A DNA stretch of 64,000 bases from Hasllibacter sp963833115 (lineage in GTDB: Bacteria > Pseudomonadota > Alphaproteobacteria > Rhodobacterales > Rhodobacteraceae). The notes under the pieces are model-generated. The model saw only the letters and a list, made by a program, of their open reading frames with translations, searched no databases and was not told the DNA's origin. The stretch spans positions 2,418,001 through 2,482,000 of the forward strand of contig CAWHWS010000002.1 of assembly GCA_963833115.1 (NCBI GenBank), written 5' to 3'. The first letter of the stretch is position 1. Each line of letters starts with the position of its first letter. The position numbers and the translations under genes were made by a program. Shown one piece after another: positions 47,723 to 57,204 of this stretch.

Positions 47723-48940
47723 ATGAACCGCGGCGCGATCCCCTTCATCCTCCTGACCCTCGGCCTCGACGCCATGGGCATCGGCCTGATCCTCCCGGTC
47801 ATGCCGGGCCTCCTGCGCGAGGTTACCGGAGAGGGCCTCTCCGAGGCGGCGCTCTGGGGCGGCATCCTCGCCACGGTCTTCGCGGTGATGCAGTTCCTCT
47901 TCGGCCCGCTCCTGGGCAACCTCTCGGACCGCTACGGCCGCCGCCCGGTGCTGCTGGGCTCGCTCGCGGTGATGGCGGCCGACTACGTCGTCCTCGCCCT
48001 CGCCGGCAGCCTGTGGGTGCTCTTCGCCGGTCGCGTCGTCGGCGGCATCGCGGCGGGCACCCAGTCGACCGCCATGGCCTTCATCGCCGACGTCTCCAGC
48101 CCCGAGCAGAAATCCGCCCGCTTCGGCCTCGTGGGCGCCGCCTTCGGCGCGGGCTTCGTCTTCGGCCCCCTGCTGGGCGGCCTCCTGGGCGAGTACGGCA
48201 CCCGCGCGCCGTTCTGGGCCGCCGCCGCGCTGGGCACCGCCAACCTGGTCCTCGGCGCTCTCGTCCTGCCGGAGACCGTGACCGACCGCATCCGCCGCCC
48301 GTTCGAATGGCGCCGCGCCAACCCGCTGGGCGCCTTCGCCTCCATGGGCCGCCTGCCCGGCGTGCGCCGCCTCCTCCTCCTCTTCTTCCTCTACGAGTTC
48401 GCGTTCATCGTGTATCCGGCGACCTGGGCCTATTTCGGCCCCGCCGCCTTCGGCTGGTCCCCCGGCGTCGTCGGGCTGAGCCTCGCGGCCTTCGGCGTCG
48501 CGATGGCGCTGGTCCAGGGCGGGCTGATCCGCGTCGTCCTGCGCGTGCTGGGCGAGCGCGGCACCATCGCCTATGGCCTCGCCTTCAACGCCGCCGCCTT
48601 CGCCGTCCTCGCGCTGCTGACGAACGGCTGGCTCGCCCTCGCCTTCACCCCGATCACGGCGCTCGGCGCGGTGGTGACCCCCGCGCTCCAGGGCCGGATG
48701 AGCCGCCTCGCGCAGGACGACCAGCAGGGCGAGCTCCAGGGCGCGATCACCTCCGCCCGCGCGGTCGCCCTCATCGCCTCGCCGCTGGCCATGACCACGG
48801 TCTTCTACGCCTTCACCACGCCGCCCGGCCCGCACCTGCCCGGGGCGGCGTTCCTCCTCTCGGCCGCGATCATGCTGGCCTGCCTCGCCCTGTGGACCCT
48901 CGCGCCCAGGCCCTCCGCCACCGCAAAGGACCCCGCATGA
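47723..48940 (+). CDS. TCR/Tet-type MFS efflux transporter
   Basis: 405-residue inner-membrane transporter with 12 predicted helices. Motif A is GNLSDRYGRRPVLL, motif B-like AGRVVGGIAAGT, and motif C GAAFGAGFVFGPLLGG, the antiporter motif, mark the DHA1 drug-proton antiporter family to which TetA belongs. Substrate unknown. It overlaps the alcohol dehydrogenase start by ATGA. Confidence 0.93.
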   Translation: MNRGAIPFILLTLGLDAMGIGLILPVMPGLLREVTGEGLSEAALWGGILATVFAVMQFLFGPLLGNLSDRYGRRPVLLGSLAVMAADYVVLALAGSLWVLFAGRVVGGIAAGTQSTAMAFIADVSSPEQKSARFGLVGAAFGAGFVFGPLLGGLLGEYGTRAPFWAAAALGTANLVLGALVLPETVTDRIRRPFEWRRANPLGAFASMGRLPGVRRLLLLFFLYEFAFIVYPATWAYFGPAAFGWSPGVVGLSLAAFGVAMALVQGGLIRVVLRVLGERGTIAYGLAFNAAAFAVLALLTNGWLALAFTPITALGAVVTPALQGRMSRLAQDDQQGELQGAITSARAVALIASPLAMTTVFYAFTTPPGPHLPGAAFLLSAAIMLACLALWTLAPRPSATAKDPA

Positions 48941-50034
48941 CCCGCACCATCCGCGCCGCCCTCTGCCGCAGCTTCGGCGCCCCCCTCACCATCGAGGAGA
49001 TCCGCCTCGCCCCGCCCCGCGCCGGGGAGGTCACGGTCGACCTCGGCGCCGTCGCGATCTGCCATTCGGACGTCTCGCTCGCGGAGGGGGACTGGGGCGG
49101 CGCGCTCCCGGCCGTGTTCGGCCACGAGGCCGCGGGCCGCATCACCGCCCTCGGCGACGGGGTCACGGGCCACGCGGTCGGCGACCGGGTGATCGTCACG
49201 CTGATCCGGGCCTGCGGCGCCTGCACCGGCTGCGCCACGGGCCGCCCGGTGCTGTGCGCAGACGCGCCCGACCAGCAGGCCCACCCCCTGACCCTGCCGG
49301 ACGGGGCGCCGGTCGCGCAGTCGATGTATTCCGGCGCCTTCGCCGAGGCCGTCACCGTCCACGCCAGCCAGATCGCCCCCGTGCCGGCCGCCATGCCGAT
49401 GGCCGCCGCGTGCCTCCTCGCCTGCGGCGTCGTCACCGGCCTGGGCGCGGCGGTGAACACCGCGCGGGTCCGCCCGGGACAGGACGTCGTCGTGATCGGC
49501 GCCGGCGGCGTCGGCCTCAACGCGGTGCAGGGCGCGCGCATCGCCGGGGCCCGCCGCATCGTCGCGGTCGACCTCCTCGCCTCCAAGCTGGAGGACGCGC
49601 GCGCCTTCGGCGCCACGGACGGGGTGCTCGCCTCGGACCCCAAGCCCTGGCGCGCCGTGCGCGACATCCTGGGCCGGGGCGCCGACGCGGTGATCGTCGC
49701 GGTCGGCTCCGTGCGCGCCTACGAGGACGCGCCGCGCTACCTCGCCCCCGGCGGGCGGGTCGTCGCGGTCGGCATGCCGCCCTCCGGCGCCACCGCCCCG
49801 GTCGAGCCCGTGATCCTGGCCTATGCCGGCCAGGGCGTGATCGGCAGCCACATGGGCGACGTGGTCCTGCGCCGCGACATCCCCTGGATGGTCGACCTCT
49901 GGTCCCAGGGCCGGCTCCTCCTCGAGGAGCTGGTCTCGCGCACCTGGTCCCTGGACGAGATCAACGAGGCCATCGCCGACACCCGCGCCGGCGCCGTGCG
50001 CCGCAACGTGATCACCTTCGGGGACGCGCCGTGA
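48937..50034 (+). CDS. Zinc-dependent alcohol dehydrogenase (MDR family)
   Basis: 365 residues. Catalytic zinc ligands are in VAICHSDVSL (Cys) and VFGHEAAG (His, Glu); the structural zinc site has four Cys in CGACTGCATGRPVLC. The Rossmann glycines are in VVIGAGGVGLNAVQGA followed by VAVDLLASKLEDA, where the Asp suggests NAD rather than NADP. It resembles class III/long-chain type alcohol dehydrogenases. Overlaps the MFS gene (ATGA) and the next gene (GTGA), so the three are probably translated together. Confidence 0.94.
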   Translation: MTRTIRAALCRSFGAPLTIEEIRLAPPRAGEVTVDLGAVAICHSDVSLAEGDWGGALPAVFGHEAAGRITALGDGVTGHAVGDRVIVTLIRACGACTGCATGRPVLCADAPDQQAHPLTLPDGAPVAQSMYSGAFAEAVTVHASQIAPVPAAMPMAAACLLACGVVTGLGAAVNTARVRPGQDVVVIGAGGVGLNAVQGARIAGARRIVAVDLLASKLEDARAFGATDGVLASDPKPWRAVRDILGRGADAVIVAVGSVRAYEDAPRYLAPGGRVVAVGMPPSGATAPVEPVILAYAGQGVIGSHMGDVVLRRDIPWMVDLWSQGRLLLEELVSRTWSLDEINEAIADTRAGAVRRNVITFGDAP

Positions 50035-51236
50035 GGCTCGAGGGCCTCGACGTCCACGTCGTCGCCCCCCCGGCCCCGGGCTGGGGCGGGCGCTGGTGGG
50101 CGCTGGTGAAGCTCACCGCCGAGGACGGCACGACCGGCTGGGGCGAGTGCTACGCCGGGGCCGTCGGCCCGAGCGCCCTGCGCGCCGTGATCGAGGACGT
50201 CTTCGCCCGCCACATGGAGGGCGCCTCCCCCTTCGACACCGAGCTCATGTTCCGCCGCGCGCATTCCTCCGGCTTCACCCAGCGCCCGGACCCCACCGTC
50301 ATGGGCGCCTTCTCGGGGCTGGAGATCGCGTGCTGGGACATCGTCGGCAAGGCGCTCGGCCGGCCCGTCTGGCAGCTCATCGGCGGGCGCACGACGGACC
50401 GCGTGCGGGCCTACACCTATCTCTACCCGGACGATCCCTCCGACACGGCCTTCTACGCCGATCCGGACCGCTCCGCCGAGGCCGCGGCCCTGGCCGTCGC
50501 GGACGGCTGGACGGCGGTGAAGTTCGACCCGGCCGGCCCCTACACCATCCGCGGCGGCCACATGCCGAGCCATGCCGACGTCGCCCGCTGCGCCGCCTTC
50601 TGCGCCGCCATCCGCGAGGCCGTGGGGACGCGCGCCGACCTCCTCTTCGGCACGCACGGGCAGTTCACCCCCGCCGGCGCCCTGCGCCTCGCGCAGGCCA
50701 TCGCCCCGCACGATCCGCTGTGGTTCGAGGAGCCCGTCCCGCCGGACGATCCCGCCGCCATGGCCCGGGTCATCGCCGGCACCCATATCCCCGTCGCCGC
50801 CGGCGAGCGGCTGTGCACCAAGGCCGAGTTCGCCCCCCTTCTCGCCGCCGGCCTCGCGGTAGCGCAGCCCGCCCTCGGCCGCTGCGGCGGCATCGGCGAG
50901 GCGCGCAAGATCGCCGCCCTCGCCGAGGTCCACGGCGCCCTCGTCGCCCCCCATCTCTACGCCGGGCCGGTCGAATGGGCCGCGAGCCTGCACCTCGCCA
51001 CCGCGATCCCCAACGCCCTCATGGCCGAGACCATCGACACCGACTTCCACCGCGCCCTGATCGGCGACCGCATCGCGGTGGAGGACGGCCACGTGCGCCT
51101 CTCGGACGCGCCCGGCCTCGGCATCGAGGTCGACGAGGCGCTGCTGGCCGATCACGCCCATGACGGCGCCCGCCTGCCGCTCGAGATGCAAGAGGCCCCG
51201 CCGGACCCGCTCGGCCGGGGGATCGCCCGCGGCTGA
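50031..51236 (+). CDS. Mandelate racemase/muconate lactonizing enzyme family protein
   Basis: 401-residue enolase-superfamily enzyme from GTG 50031. N-terminal capping domain (GWGECYAGAVGPSALR, SGLEIACWDIVGKALGRPVW) and barrel with Lys in WTAVKFDPAG, metal Glu in LWFEEPVPP, and Glu in VAAGERLCTK, plus a late His in VAPHLYAGP. The usual first metal ligand (Asp of DAN or DFH) aligns with Gly in LLFGTHGQF, so metal binding may be atypical. Acid-sugar dehydratase or racemase activity is expected. It closes the MFS-ADH run. Confidence 0.91.
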   Translation: MRLEGLDVHVVAPPAPGWGGRWWALVKLTAEDGTTGWGECYAGAVGPSALRAVIEDVFARHMEGASPFDTELMFRRAHSSGFTQRPDPTVMGAFSGLEIACWDIVGKALGRPVWQLIGGRTTDRVRAYTYLYPDDPSDTAFYADPDRSAEAAALAVADGWTAVKFDPAGPYTIRGGHMPSHADVARCAAFCAAIREAVGTRADLLFGTHGQFTPAGALRLAQAIAPHDPLWFEEPVPPDDPAAMARVIAGTHIPVAAGERLCTKAEFAPLLAAGLAVAQPALGRCGGIGEARKIAALAEVHGALVAPHLYAGPVEWAASLHLATAIPNALMAETIDTDFHRALIGDRIAVEDGHVRLSDAPGLGIEVDEALLADHAHDGARLPLEMQEAPPDPLGRGIARG

Positions 51237-51267
51237 CGCCCCGGGGCGCGGCTGCCCGGAGCGGGCG

Positions 51268-51341
51268 CGGGCCCAGAAGGACTCGAACCCTCAACCTGCC
51301 GATTAGAAGTCGGCTGCTCTATCCAGTTGAGCTATGGGCCC
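51268..51341 (-). tRNA. tRNA-Arg(TCT)
   Basis: Minus-strand cloverleaf: GGGCCCA (51341-51335) pairs with TGGGCCC (51275-51269), anticodon stem GCCGA/TCGGC with loop CTTCTAA (anticodon TCT), T-loop TTCGAGT, discriminator G. The 3' CCA is not encoded, unlike the other four tRNAs of the window. Confidence 0.96.
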
Positions 51342-51397
51342 GCATCCGGCACGTGTATCACCCGCGCGCGCGCGATCAATCGCCACGAGGAGGCAAG

Positions 51398-52378
51398 ATG
51401 ACCGAGACCTGGCTCCATGTCGGCATGCCCAAATGCGGCTCGACCACCCTGCAGCGCCATTTCGCCGAGCACGACGCCGCGCATCTGGCGCACGGCGTCC
51501 TCTACCCCGAGACCGGCCGCAGCCCCGACGGCTACCGCTGCCACCGCCCCCTGATGCTGGCCGGGGACGACCTGCCCCGCCTCGCCGCCGGCATCGCCGC
51601 GGAGGCGCGCCGGACGGGCGCCGCGCGCCTCGTCGTCTCCTCCGAAGGCTACGCCGCCTCGCAGCCGGGCGACGACCGCGGCCCCGCGGTGGCCCGCGCC
51701 CTGGCGGAGGCGACGGGCGCGCCGGTGCGCGTCGTCGCCTGGCTGCGCCATCCGGGCGACCTCGCGGTCTCGTCCTACGCGCAATTCGTCAAGGCCGGCA
51801 TCTTCGGCGTCCACCGGCACCGCTTCTGGACGGGCGGGCCGGGCTCCGTCGCCCGCTACCTCGCCGCGTTCGAGGCCGCCCGTGGCCGCGATCTCCTCTC
51901 GGCCCTGGGCCACGCCGAGGCGCTCCTCGAGGCGTTCGCCGGCCATGAGGTCGTGCTGCGCTCCGCCGAGGCCGCCGACCTCGGGCGCGACCTCCTCGAA
52001 GACATGTGCGCCTTCTTCGGCCTGCCGCGCCTGGGCGGGCCCGCGCGTCGCAACACCCGCCCGCCGGAGCGCGCGACCGCCCTCATCTCCGAGGCGCAGG
52101 AGCGGCACGGCCCGCGCGCCTATGACGACCGCCGCGCCGCCCTGACCCCCTGGCTGATCGCGCAGGACCGGAGCGGCTTCGCCCCCGCCCGACTGCGCCT
52201 GAGCGCCGCCGCGACCGAGCGGATGAACGCCCTGATGGACCGCGACCGGCCCGCCCTGCGCGCCCTCTTCGCTACGCCCGTGGACGCGATGACCGCCGTG
52301 CGCGCCCCCGATCCCGGCGAGGACGTCTGGCTCACCGACCCGGAGATCGCCGAGCTGGAGCGCCGCATGGCCGCCTGA
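51398..52378 (+). CDS. Sulfotransferase-like P-loop protein
   Basis: 326 residues from ATG 51398, seven bases behind GAGGAGG. The start HVGMPKCGSTTLQRHF is the 5'-phosphosulfate-binding loop of PAPS sulfotransferases; VVSSEGYA and WLRHPGDLAVSSYAQFV supply the 3'-phosphate-binding RxxxxxS-type motif. Relatives sulfate carbohydrates or stay uncharacterised. It stands directly downstream of tRNA-Arg, in the opposite direction, with no sugar-biosynthesis genes nearby. Confidence 0.85.
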   Translation: MTETWLHVGMPKCGSTTLQRHFAEHDAAHLAHGVLYPETGRSPDGYRCHRPLMLAGDDLPRLAAGIAAEARRTGAARLVVSSEGYAASQPGDDRGPAVARALAEATGAPVRVVAWLRHPGDLAVSSYAQFVKAGIFGVHRHRFWTGGPGSVARYLAAFEAARGRDLLSALGHAEALLEAFAGHEVVLRSAEAADLGRDLLEDMCAFFGLPRLGGPARRNTRPPERATALISEAQERHGPRAYDDRRAALTPWLIAQDRSGFAPARLRLSAAATERMNALMDRDRPALRALFATPVDAMTAVRAPDPGEDVWLTDPEIAELERRMAA

Positions 52379-52387
52379 GCGCGCCGC

Positions 52388-52699
52388 TCAGTGCGTCCAG
52401 GCGCCCCGCCGGCCCGTCGCGAAATTGTCCCCGTAGCCGCCCGGACGCACGTTCGCCCCCCGTCGCCGCGCGTCGTGCACCGTGACCTCGATCCCCCGGT
52501 CGCCCGCGTAGTCCAGCGCCTCCTCGCGCGTCCGGAACGTGAGCCGGACCTGGCTCTGCGTGTCCGAAGAAGAGGTCCACCCCATCAGGGGATCGACCTC
52601 GCGCTTGGAGTCCGGCGCGAACTCCAGCACCCAGCCATGCGTCTTGGCGGTGCCAGAGGACGTCGCCGTCCTGGCCGGCTGGTAGATGCGGGCGCGCAT
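52388..52699 (-). CDS. NDUFS4-like ETC complex I subunit
   Basis: 103-residue protein matching the ETC_C1_NDUFS4 family: MRARIYQPARTATSSGTAK at the start, WVLEFAPDSKREVDPLMGWTSS, QVRLTFRTREEALDYA in the middle and a GGYGDNFATGR tail. In alphaproteobacteria this accessory subunit associates with NADH:ubiquinone oxidoreductase, though its gene is often outside the nuo operon as here. GGGAGGAG precedes the ATG. Convergent with the sulfotransferase-like gene. Confidence 0.93.
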   Translation of the reverse strand: MRARIYQPARTATSSGTAKTHGWVLEFAPDSKREVDPLMGWTSSSDTQSQVRLTFRTREEALDYAGDRGIEVTVHDARRRGANVRPGGYGDNFATGRRGAWTH

Positions 52700-52828
52700 G
52701 GCGGGCTCCTCCCTGGTGACGCCCCGGGCATAGGCCGCCGGCCCCGCCCGGATCAAGGGCGCCCACTTGATCCCGCCGCCGGGCCGCGTAGGTGAACGCA
52801 GGGGGAACCCGCCCCGGAAGGACCGCGC

Positions 52829-55103
<2,275 letters not shown>

Positions 55104-55247
55104 CTAACCTCCGTCGCGCCCGCCAGAACCCTTATTCGAGCTTGATCCGCCTGGAGACTTCGGCTTCGGTGGAGGGGGCGGACGATTCTTGCCATCGTCG
55201 TGTATCACGCGACCGCGGGTAGGTGGAGGAGCTGGTTTCTTTGCCAT
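55104..55247 (-). CDS. Small Pro/Lys/Gly-rich ORF
   Basis: 47 codons from ATG 55247: it starts MAKKPAPPPTRGRVIHDDGK, continues with a run of five Pro and ends GSGGRDGG. Codons are AT-richer than in neighbouring genes (AAA, CCA, CCT, AAT), like the island gene opposite. Its start codon overlaps face-to-face with the putative ATG of the membrane protein (CATG shared at 55245-55248), and its stop abuts the true end of uvrB. No family recognised; coding status rests on composition and fit between neighbours. Confidence 0.42.
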   Translation of the reverse strand: MAKKPAPPPTRGRVIHDDGKNRPPPPPKPKSPGGSSSNKGSGGRDGG

Positions 55248-55755
55248 GCCTCAAATCTCTACAGAATCACGCGAGCTGTCAATCGTTCTAGAGGGGCTTC
55301 GGCAAACTGAGCTAAATCTAGAAGACCTAAATGGACTCGCAAATAATTCAGATACACGCGCAATGGCACTTGCGGGAGCAACTGCTGCGATTGCTACTGC
55401 ATTAGTTGCGCTGCCTGCGCTCGCAAATTTGCCCGCGATCAGTGTGATAACGTCCGGCGTCTTGCTAGTTTCTGCACTTGTAGCCGTTCAATCCGCGATG
55501 CCTCGTTCTTTCCATATACGAGGCCACCGCTGGGCAGACTGGAAAGGTCATATTGCCGATGGTGATTCGTTCATCGAAGCCTTGAAATCCCAGGCGGCCG
55601 AGAATGACGCTAGGATCCTATTTAACTTTAAGGCATTAAATACCTCAGCAAGATTGCAGAAAAGATCTAATACGATTACGTTCCTGGGGCTCTCATTCTA
55701 TCTAGGAGGCCGACTGGCTGAACCTTTCACTAGCTTCATAGAGATTTGGCAATAG
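55246..55755 (+). CDS. AT-rich island membrane protein of unknown family
   Basis: 169 residues from ATG 55246. N-terminal soluble helix (ELSIVLEGLRQTELNLEDLNG, residues about 9-29), then two hydrophobic segments at roughly 38-58 and 64-82 (ALAGATAAIATALVALPAL; VITSGVLLVSALVAV), a cytoplasmic helical region with many charged residues, and a third hydrophobic stretch near the end (TITFLGLSFYLGG). Codons with A or T at the third position are common, in sharp contrast to the flanking genes. The layout recalls two-TM effector proteins of bacterial immune systems (SLATT or PycTM type), but I see no diagnostic motif. An upstream GGAGGAG is about 15 bases from the ATG, farther than ideal. Confidence 0.72.
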   Translation: MPQISTESRELSIVLEGLRQTELNLEDLNGLANNSDTRAMALAGATAAIATALVALPALANLPAISVITSGVLLVSALVAVQSAMPRSFHIRGHRWADWKGHIADGDSFIEALKSQAAENDARILFNFKALNTSARLQKRSNTITFLGLSFYLGGRLAEPFTSFIEIWQ

Positions 55756-55843
55756 TAGTTACGGGGTTTCACCACGAACGTTGGAACTACGAAGCATGCA
55801 CGTAACGCGCTTCCTATAGAAGATAGTTGCTCGTCAGCGAGAG

Positions 55844-55866
55844 TAGGATGCGTGCTCGTCACGTAA
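55844..55866. repeat. Palindromic repeat, diverged copy
   Basis: TAGGATGCGTGCTCGTCACGTAA shares the 15-mer TGCGTGCTCGTCACG (55849-55863) with the copy at 56160-56174; its outer arms have lost complementarity. Confidence 0.7.
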
Positions 55867-55881
55867 CGTTCCCAACCAAGG

Positions 55882-56106
55882 TTACGCCCGCCGCCGCAAT
55901 GCCTCCACCTCCAGCGCGTCGATCCTCTGGCGCATTATGGTGACCGTCTCGGCGAGGTCGAGACTCTACTTCACGTCGAGCACGTCGAGCACGTCGTTCT
56001 GGATGTTCAGGAGCTGACCGGTCACCTCCGTCCGGACCTGATCGATCCGGCGGATCGTATTCGCGCTGTTCGCGAGGACTAGATCGGCGAGGTCTTCGAG
56101 GGTCAT
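55882..56106 (-). pseudogene. Small coiled-coil ORF split by an in-frame stop
   Basis: From ATG 56106 the frame reads MTLEDLADLVLANSANTIRR, IDQVRTEVTGQLLNIQND and VLDVLDVLDVK-type sequence, meets TAG at 55966-55968 (codon 47) and continues in the same frame as SLDLAETVTIMRQRIDALEV to a TAA at 55882. The two parts together are a 74-residue coiled-coil-like protein. Read-through in frame suggests recent inactivation by one point mutation, or two pieces of a chance frame. No family assigned. Confidence 0.5.
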
Positions 56107-56154
56107 GCGTTTGATACAGCAGATATTCGTCGCTGTTGAACCACCGCCAAACCG

Positions 56155-56178
56155 TAGGGTGCGTGCTCGTCACGCACC
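56155..56178. repeat. Palindromic repeat, intact copy
   Basis: GGTGCGTG-CTCGT-CACGCACC (56158-56178) is a perfect 8-bp stem with a 5-base loop, preceded by TAG. Similar palindromes are common in intergenic DNA of Rhodobacterales. With the diverged copy at 55844 it brackets the split coiled-coil ORF. Confidence 0.75.
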
Positions 56179-56191
56179 GCCCCCTCGCCCC

Positions 56192-56467
56192 CTACAACTT
56201 CCGCACCACCAGCATCACCAACCCCACGATCACCGCCGCCCCCACGGCCCCGACCAGCGCCACCACCAGCAGTCCGCCCGCCGCCAGCACCGTGACCCCC
56301 AGCGCCGCCAGCACGAAGGGCGTCGCCATGCCCGCCACCGCGCCGACCACGGCGCCGAGGGCGCCGGAGCGGCCCATCGCCTTCGCCAGCGCGAAGCCGA
56401 TCACCGCGCCCACCAGGGCCAGCACCACCAGCGCCGCGATCCCGAGACCGCCGAGAACTTCTTCCAT
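56192..56467 (-). CDS. Small Gly/Ala/Val-rich membrane protein
   Basis: 91 residues, almost wholly hydrophobic: three likely membrane helices (IAALVVLALVGAVIGFALA; AVVGAVAGMATPFVLAALG; VVALVGAVGAAVIVGLVML) ending with VRKL, so the C-terminus is probably cytoplasmic. Frequent GxxxG-like spacing suggests tight helix packing. No family or function recognised. Confidence 0.72.
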   Translation of the reverse strand: MEEVLGGLGIAALVVLALVGAVIGFALAKAMGRSGALGAVVGAVAGMATPFVLAALGVTVLAAGGLLVVALVGAVGAAVIVGLVMLVVRKL

Positions 56468-56565
56468 GTCATGCTCCGATTTGCCGCCTCGACCCTACGC
56501 CGGGCGCGGAGCCCGTGGAAGCGGCATCCGCAGGAGCACGGCCCCGGCGCAGGCGCCGAGGCGCC

Positions 56566-57099
56566 CTAGCCCAGCCGCCCCTCCCCGACGCGCAGGATCA
56601 CCGGCACGATCAGGTCCTCCTCGTCGGTCAGGTGGCGGTCCAGGAACCGCTCCATCCGCTCCAGCCCGTCCCCGAATCGCACCAGTGCATCCGCTCCGCC
56701 GCCCAGGACCGCGTTCGCGCCCGACGCGAACCCTTCCAGCTCCTCGTGCAGCCGATGATGGTCCGCATCCAGCATCGCGAACCCCCGCTCGAGCGAGGGC
56801 ACCAGCCGCACCATCTTGGGGAAGTAGACGTGATCCTCGACGCCGTGGTGCTCCTCCAGCCCGCCGAGGAACGCGCCCCCGAGCCGCGACAGCCGCGTCA
56901 TGTCGAAGGCTCCGACGTCCGCCCGCGCATCCGTCCGCAGCGCGCCGAGCAGTCGTCGGAACCCCAGATGCCGCTCCAGCCAGAACCGCGTCAGCGCGCC
57001 GAACTCCGGATGCGCCTCCCAGCCCGCGCGCGGCGTCTCCTCCAGCAGCGCCCGCAGCGCCTCCGGCAGCCCGTCCCGATCCTCCAAGGAGTTGCTCAT
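56566..57099 (-). CDS. Hemerythrin-like (HHE) domain protein
   Basis: 177-residue four-helix protein. Di-iron ligand motifs are HxxxE-type: LERHLGFRRLLGAL, GLEEHHGVEDHVYFP, DADHHRLHEELE and LDRHLTDEEDLIVP. HHE proteins bind oxygen, NO or iron, or repair Fe-S centres; which applies here is not evident. Cytoplasmic. GGAG lies upstream of ATG 57099. Same strand as the small membrane protein. Confidence 0.88.
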   Translation of the reverse strand: MSNSLEDRDGLPEALRALLEETPRAGWEAHPEFGALTRFWLERHLGFRRLLGALRTDARADVGAFDMTRLSRLGGAFLGGLEEHHGVEDHVYFPKMVRLVPSLERGFAMLDADHHRLHEELEGFASGANAVLGGGADALVRFGDGLERMERFLDRHLTDEEDLIVPVILRVGEGRLG

Positions 57100-57204
57100 G
57101 CCCCCGGCTAGGGCCCCGCGCCGCCCCGGTCAAACGCCCGGCCGCGTTAACCTTCCGCTAACCACGCGGCGCGCATCCTGGCGCCGCCCCATCCCGGACC
57201 GGCC

